DNA of 18,143 nt from a bacterium (GTDB lineage Bacteria; JAMORN01), in contig JAMORN010000281.1 in NCBI GenBank assembly GCA_027063545.1, forward strand, positions 1-18,143, written 5' to 3'. A model generated the notes under the pieces. The model was not told where the DNA came from. It saw only the letters and a program-made list of their open reading frames with translations, and ran no database searches. Below are positions 14,638 through 18,143 of this stretch, piece after piece; positions within the stretch are counted from its first letter, which is position 1, and each line of letters starts with the position of its first letter. A program made the translations under genes and the position numbers.

Positions 14638-17600
14638 ATGAACATAAATAAAAGTATGTTTAGTTTTTATACTAATATTTCTTCTTTTATACTAATATTT
14701 CTTTTAAATTTAAATGTCTTCTTAAATGCGCAAACAGTACCTTTTCATGATAGACTTCATTATGATTCTTTGAATTTAGTTCCTAATAATATTAGGGTAA
14801 ATCAAGTAGGGTATTTGCCTGATGATAGGGGTAAACGTGCTTTTGTAACTGCTTATGGAGATTATCAACCAAAAGAAGGGGATCCTTTTTATATTATTGA
14901 TGCTTATACAAAAGAGGTGGTTTATGAGGGAAAACTTAAAGATTCGGGATATGATTTTTTTAGAGGTTCGTGGTATATTCAGGCTTATTATAATTCAATA
15001 ACAGCTTGGGATCCACCTTATCCTTTAGTTGCTAATTATGGAGATGAACATATTTATTATGCAGAGTTTGGAGATTTTACTCAAGAAGGAACATTCCAGA
15101 TTGTATGTAATGGAGATACCTCTTGGACTTTTAGAATAAGTAAATACTTATTTAATGATTTATTAAATACAGAACTTAAATTTTTAGCATTTCAAAGATG
15201 TGGTCCTGATCCTTCATGGGCGCATGGCCCTTGTCATACCCATGATGGGGATTATTTGGGAGAAGAGTTTGATGGTGCTTTAGTTGGCGGTTGGCATGAC
15301 TGTGGAGATCATCCTAAATTTGCCTTAACTTTAAGTTATACAGCTTTTATGCTTTCGGTTTTATCTGCAGTTTTTGAGGATAAATTAAATGATCAATATA
15401 ATGCAGCAATGAATGATACAATATTTACAGATGGTATTCCAGATTTAATGTATGAGGCTTATAGAGGGACACAGTATATATTAAGACTTCTTGAGGTTTC
15501 AAAAAAGAAAGGAATTTGGCCTGATGATATGTACCATACAGTAGGAGATGGAGATTATGATCATTCATGGTGGGGAAGGCCAGAATGGCAGGATCAAGTA
15601 CCTCAAAGTCAAGGTGGAAGGCCAAGACCAGTAGTAGCAGGTGCAGGGGCTGAGGTTGCAGCAAAGTTCGGTGCAGCTCTTGCTTTCTTTGGAGGTGTTT
15701 GGAAAAAATATGATCCAGAATATGCCCAGAAATGTATTGATGCAGCAGAGGAACTTTATGAATATGCTAAAAATCATTTAAGTTCTCAAACAACTCATGG
15801 AGCTTACTATAGAAGTAATGGTAGATTTGATGATGAAATGGCAGCAATCACAGTAGGACTTTTATATGCAACAGGAGATGAGAAGTATAAATATGATCTA
15901 TTAGAAAATACAGATTATGGTCGTGCTACTAGTTATGAGTGGAATGCTTATCTTTTTCCTGGGGGTTGGCTTGCTATGAATGGAGATGGAGGCTTTTATC
16001 CGGGAGGTTGGGTTCAAGATTGGGAAAATATCTATGCAATGGTTTTATATGCTTTTAAAAAGTTAATTCTTCCAGATATTGAAACAGCAAGAAAATATAA
16101 TTTTACAGATGATGAATACAATAATTATTCTGTAAGAATAGCTTATGCATACTTAAAAAATCTTCAAGATGGGGGATTAATTGCTGATTATAGTGATCCT
16201 ACAGCAGGTGCCACTACAATGGCTGAACCTTATAATTTACCTACATTTTCTATGGATTGGGGATTTAATAGATATAATTTAGGTATATCTATTGCTGGTT
16301 TTTTCTTTATTGATGCTTTTGAAGGACAGACATTTGCGGTTGTAGAAGACTTACAAAATACAAATGAATGTAGAGGTAAAACAGAAATAGATTTTAATGA
16401 TTGGGCATGGTTAAGGAATTTTGCAGTAAGACATCTTGATTATATTTTAGGATTAAATCCATGGGATGTCTCTTTTGTTATGGGTGTTGGGACAAAAAAT
16501 TTAAATCATCCTCATAATAGGACAGCCTCTGCTGAACTTTTAAATAATGCAGCTGAACCTTATGATTATACTCCACCTGTAGGAGCATTGATGGGTGGTG
16601 TAAATCCTTCAAGTACTAATGTATTGAAAGAGGATGCTCAGGATTATACAGTTGATGAAACATGTGTTGATTATTCTATGGTACTTCTTGGAATGACATT
16701 AACTCATGCAGTAAAACTTCCACCAGATACAATACCTCCAGGTATTAAAAATTTAAGATATACTCAAGTATCAGAAAATACAGAACTTATTTCATGGGAA
16801 ACAACAGAATTATCAAAAGATACTCTATTCTTAGCAGCATCAAAAGAAATTTTAGAAGCCTATTTAAATGGAAATACAGCAGCAGGAGAATTTGTTTATA
16901 AGTTAGTTTCAAAAAAGGATGAAAATGCTATTAGTGACTTTCAATTTAACCATTTAGTTGAGGCAACACCCCTTGATATAGGTGTGACTTATTATTTTTA
17001 TATAAAAGCGTATGATGTTAAAGGAAATGTTTTGGTAGATGATAATAACGGTCAATTTTATTCTTTTACTTTGACAGAATTTACAGGAGTAGAAATATCT
17101 GATGTTACAGTTTGTAATATAACAGCCCATTCAGCAACAGTTTTATGGATGACAAATGTACCAGCGGATTCTAAAGTAAGATATGGGACATCACCAGGTG
17201 TTTATACAGATTCTATTCTTTTTGATGATATAACAATACCAACAACATTTCATAGGGTAACACTTGAGAATTTACAGGCAAATACAACCTATTATTTTGA
17301 GGTAATAAGTGGAGATGCTAAAGCAACAGGTACTTTTACTACAGAGTTTGAGTATGCAAATATTCAGGTTTTGGGTGCTTTTACATCTTCTAATGTTTTG
17401 TGGCTTAAGATTGTAAATAAAGAAAATTTAACTAAATACGCAGGTCTAGAAGTTAGAGTTTATTTAGATAAAGTAACCTCAACAAGTACAACAGCAAATA
17501 TATGGTTAAGTGAATTGTGGACAGGGGATAATTTAACGTCTCCTAGTGGTTCTTTAACTTTTGATTATTTAGGATTAAAAACAGATGAAAATGGATATAA

Positions 17601-18143
17601 GTATTTAAGTATTCAGATTTCAGATAAAGATACCCTCTATCCAACTGGTAAATTTGTTATGAAGATAGAATTTCAAAATACCACAGAAGAGGAATTAAGA
17701 GAAAGTTGGTCTTTAAGACCACATATTGACGAGGATCCATATCCTTATTATGAAGGAATAGGACCATCTGTTGATCCAACAACAGAACCTATTAGACAAG
17801 AGGGAGAGTGGGCTGGACTTCCAGCTTATTTAGAGGATCCTTATGTTGTTGTTTATAATCACGATGCACATATATATGGTTATTATCCAGAGTATGATTT
17901 TGAAAATGGAACTTTACATCAAGAATATGATATTACAATAAATGTAACTTCTCCATTAAATATAAATGAAAACAATTATGTTGTAATAACAGGTGATGAT
18001 GAGACTTATACTTTAACTATAGAAGGTACAGTAACTGTAAAGGGTGAGGTTTCTGGATATGGAAGTGTTGATAGAATAATCATAAATGGGACAGAAACAG
18101 CAGATTTTCCAGCAGATAATAATGGTGAGAATGTACCATTTAC
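14638..18143 (+). CDS. Secreted GH9 glycanase with Fn3 and CBM3-like modules, 3' end outside window
   Basis: The frame is open for 1168 codons to the right edge. AAGGAG lies 5 nt before the ATG. A signal peptide (residues 1-37) is cleaved near VFLNAQ. Residues 53-150 form the Ig-like CelD_N domain (IRVNQVGYLPDD). The GH9 (alpha/alpha)6 barrel follows: GGWHDCGDH (217-225) holds Asp221 and Asp224, the base/nucleophile pair; HPHNR (624-628) matches GH9 signature 1; VDETCVDYS (672-680) holds the acid Glu674. Two Fn3-like domains lie at about 700-815 and 816-903. Residues 904-1088 resemble CBM3 (strands near VLWLKIVNKEN, YPTGKFVMKIEF and PYVVVYNHDAHIYGYYPE). More beta-rich sequence runs to the edge. 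It probably cuts cellulose or other beta-1,4-glucans outside the cell; endo or processive action cannot be judged. The usual DAGD is DCGD here, with nearby RCGPD and GPCH cysteines that could pair with it. It has its own 128-nt leader region after rnfB. Confidence 0.93.
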   Translation, partial: MNINKSMFSFYTNISSFILIFLLNLNVFLNAQTVPFHDRLHYDSLNLVPNNIRVNQVGYLPDDRGKRAFVTAYGDYQPKEGDPFYIIDAYTKEVVYEGKLKDSGYDFFRGSWYIQAYYNSITAWDPPYPLVANYGDEHIYYAEFGDFTQEGTFQIVCNGDTSWTFRISKYLFNDLLNTELKFLAFQRCGPDPSWAHGPCHTHDGDYLGEEFDGALVGGWHDCGDHPKFALTLSYTAFMLSVLSAVFEDKLNDQYNAAMNDTIFTDGIPDLMYEAYRGTQYILRLLEVSKKKGIWPDDMYHTVGDGDYDHSWWGRPEWQDQVPQSQGGRPRPVVAGAGAEVAAKFGAALAFFGGVWKKYDPEYAQKCIDAAEELYEYAKNHLSSQTTHGAYYRSNGRFDDEMAAITVGLLYATGDEKYKYDLLENTDYGRATSYEWNAYLFPGGWLAMNGDGGFYPGGWVQDWENIYAMVLYAFKKLILPDIETARKYNFTDDEYNNYSVRIAYAYLKNLQDGGLIADYSDPTAGATTMAEPYNLPTFSMDWGFNRYNLGISIAGFFFIDAFEGQTFAVVEDLQNTNECRGKTEIDFNDWAWLRNFAVRHLDYILGLNPWDVSFVMGVGTKNLNHPHNRTASAELLNNAAEPYDYTPPVGALMGGVNPSSTNVLKEDAQDYTVDETCVDYSMVLLGMTLTHAVKLPPDTIPPGIKNLRYTQVSENTELISWETTELSKDTLFLAASKEILEAYLNGNTAAGEFVYKLVSKKDENAISDFQFNHLVEATPLDIGVTYYFYIKAYDVKGNVLVDDNNGQFYSFTLTEFTGVEISDVTVCNITAHSATVLWMTNVPADSKVRYGTSPGVYTDSILFDDITIPTTFHRVTLENLQANTTYYFEVISGDAKATGTFTTEFEYANIQVLGAFTSSNVLWLKIVNKENLTKYAGLEVRVYLDKVTSTSTTANIWLSELWTGDNLTSPSGSLTFDYLGLKTDENGYKYLSIQISDKDTLYPTGKFVMKIEFQNTTEEELRESWSLRPHIDEDPYPYYEGIGPSVDPTTEPIRQEGEWAGLPAYLEDPYVVVYNHDAHIYGYYPEYDFENGTLHQEYDITINVTSPLNINENNYVVITGDDETYTLTIEGTVTVKGEVSGYGSVDRIIINGTETADFPADNNGENVPF
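14665..14703 (+). repeat. Tandem repeat in the GH9 signal-peptide region
   Basis: TTTTATACTAATATTTCTT occurs twice, at 14665-14683 and 14685-14703: 19 of 19 bases match with a period of 20. Because 20 is not a multiple of three, the two copies are read in different frames (FYTNIS and SFILIFL). Loss or gain of one unit would break the frame between the ATG and the mature enzyme. Confidence 0.9.

Noticed and set aside
15425-15777. Minus-strand ORFs inside the GH9 gene
   Set aside because: They are antisense to a clearly conserved GH9 catalytic domain; no ribosome site or known family.
1-18143. CRISPR arrays, insertion sequences, phage or att sites
   Set aside because: No regularly spaced repeats, transposase or integrase genes or terminal inverted repeats were seen. 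The tRNA has no duplicated 3' end nearby that would mark an integrated element.

Overview
The window reads as chromosome from a low-GC, Gram-negative, anaerobic, plant-polymer-degrading bacterium. A Wza-type outer-membrane exporter rich in SLBB domains implies an outer membrane. A complete set of Rnf genes in the order C-D-G-E-A-B, with RnfB sequence of clostridial/Thermotoga style, implies anaerobic ferredoxin/NAD energetics. A secreted multidomain GH9 glycanase implies cellulose or beta-glucan use. The combination suggests the FCB side of the tree (Fibrobacter-, Cloacimonas- or Ignavibacterium-like), but nothing here fixes the phylum.

Left part (1-4811, minus strand): a tight five-gene operon with gaps of 4-15 nt, running off the left edge. 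In transcription order it encodes an intact ParA-type ATPase and then four proteins that look at first like AT-rich hypotheticals. Read closely, they fit degenerate versions of an Hsp70 (385 aa), a soluble chemoreceptor signalling hairpin (339 aa), CheW (274 aa) and CheA (at least 290 aa). The CheA-like protein has Ser at the phospho-His position and lacks the N-box; the Hsp70-like protein lacks the classic ATP-binding residues. Only ParA keeps its catalytic motifs. A good sigma-54 type -24/-12 element lies about 30 nt upstream of parA. This is the most interesting part of the window: possibly a ParA-positioned, non-signalling chemoreceptor-like assembly.

Middle (4812-9153): a tRNA-Arg(CCU) on the plus strand whose 3' end overlaps the end of a convergent YihY-family membrane protein gene; then rmlA (glucose-1-phosphate thymidylyltransferase), overlapping by 11 nt a large SLBB/polysaccharide-export protein. 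This pair serves surface polysaccharide production and ends at a strong intrinsic terminator.

Right (9236-14509): the operon rnfC-D-G-E-A-B for the ion-pumping ferredoxin:NAD+ oxidoreductase. rnfB is divided into two ORFs, a membrane/Fes-domain part and a six-cluster ferredoxin part, exactly at the domain linker. From 14638 to the right edge runs an incomplete gene for a secreted GH9 enzyme with an Ig-like N-domain, catalytic domain, two Fn3-like domains and a CBM3-like module. A 19-nt tandem repeat of period 20 in its signal-peptide region sets the reading frame.

All homology statements were made by eye. The four degenerate-family calls in particular need profile or structure searches.
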